Positions 6,116-6,181 of a stretch of DNA of 6,181 nucleotides are shown here, one piece after another (position 1 is the stretch's first letter; each line of letters opens with the position of its first letter). The notes under the pieces were generated by a model, which did not search any database, had not been told where the DNA came from, and saw only the letters and a program-made list of their open reading frames with translations. The stretch spans positions 13,925 to 20,105 of the forward strand of contig CAYQAE010000029.1 of assembly GCA_964415445.1 (NCBI GenBank), given 5' to 3'. The stretch comes from CAYQAE01 sp964415445 [NCBI: uncultured archaeon]. Its GTDB lineage: Archaea; CAYQAE01. A program made the translations under genes and the position numbers.

Positions 6116-6118
6116 ATA

Positions 6119-6127
6119 GATCATCTC
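6119..6127 (-). promoter_or_regulatory. Ribosome binding site deciding the parvulin start
   Basis: The minus strand reads GAGATGATC, one mismatch from GAGGTGATC, the complement of the archaeal 16S 3' end, just upstream of the ATG at 6115. This favours 6115 over the in-frame ATGs at 6124 (inside the motif) and 6175. Confidence 0.55.
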
Positions 6128-6155
6128 ACAAATTAATAAAATCCAATTATCACCA

Positions 6156-6170
6156 TAAAAATTTAAAAAT
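6156..6170 (-). promoter_or_regulatory. Possible promoter for the parvulin gene
   Basis: The minus strand reads ATTTTTAAATTTTTA, an AT-only stretch that could act as a TATA element. Transcription would start near 6138, giving a leader of about 23 bases that includes the SD. The match to TTTAWATA is imperfect, and the gene might instead be read from a promoter outside the window. Confidence 0.25.
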
Positions 6171-6181
6171 ATCAAAACATT

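Noticed and set aside
6116-6175. N-terminal extension of the parvulin to ATG 6175
   Set aside because: The parvulin domain begins exactly at 6115, which has a good SD; the extra residues are probably non-coding leader and promoter.

Overview
The window is AT-rich and gene-dense, and most likely comes from an archaeon. The support is a VAT/Cdc48-type AAA ATPase, a FmdE-family protein of the HGHLGPF type, TATA boxes in place of -35/-10 promoters, and a mix of leaderless starts and starts with Shine-Dalgarno (SD) sites. No ribosomal RNA or lineage marker is present. An Asgard, Bathyarchaeia-like or methanogen-related lineage is only a guess.

Layout, left to right: the last 26 codons of an unidentified plus-strand gene (1-81); a 77-base gap with an inverted repeat and a TATA box; a FmdE-family gene (159-560, +); a large HEAT-repeat protein with an Asn-rich linker and a helical C-terminal region (557-3001, -); a 180-base divergent intergenic region (3002-3181); a single-domain AAA ATPase with a short HEAT-like N-terminus (3182-4342, +); a TIM-barrel glycoside-hydrolase-like protein overlapping it by 11 bases (4332-5843, +); and a small parvulin-type peptidyl-prolyl isomerase (5840-6115, -). 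There is no mobile element, tRNA, rRNA or CRISPR array.

The most interesting unit is the divergent pair at 557-4342. A long HEAT scaffold faces an AAA ATPase whose own N-terminus carries the same kind of HEAT hairpin. This looks like an AAA remodelling machine with a HEAT-type partner or adaptor, although the physical link is inference. The ATPase is also translationally coupled to a cytosolic TIM-barrel protein, which is an unusual operon partner. Both convergent gene pairs overlap by exactly four bases, with stop codons sharing the palindromes TTAA and CTAG, so neither pair has room for a terminator between genes.
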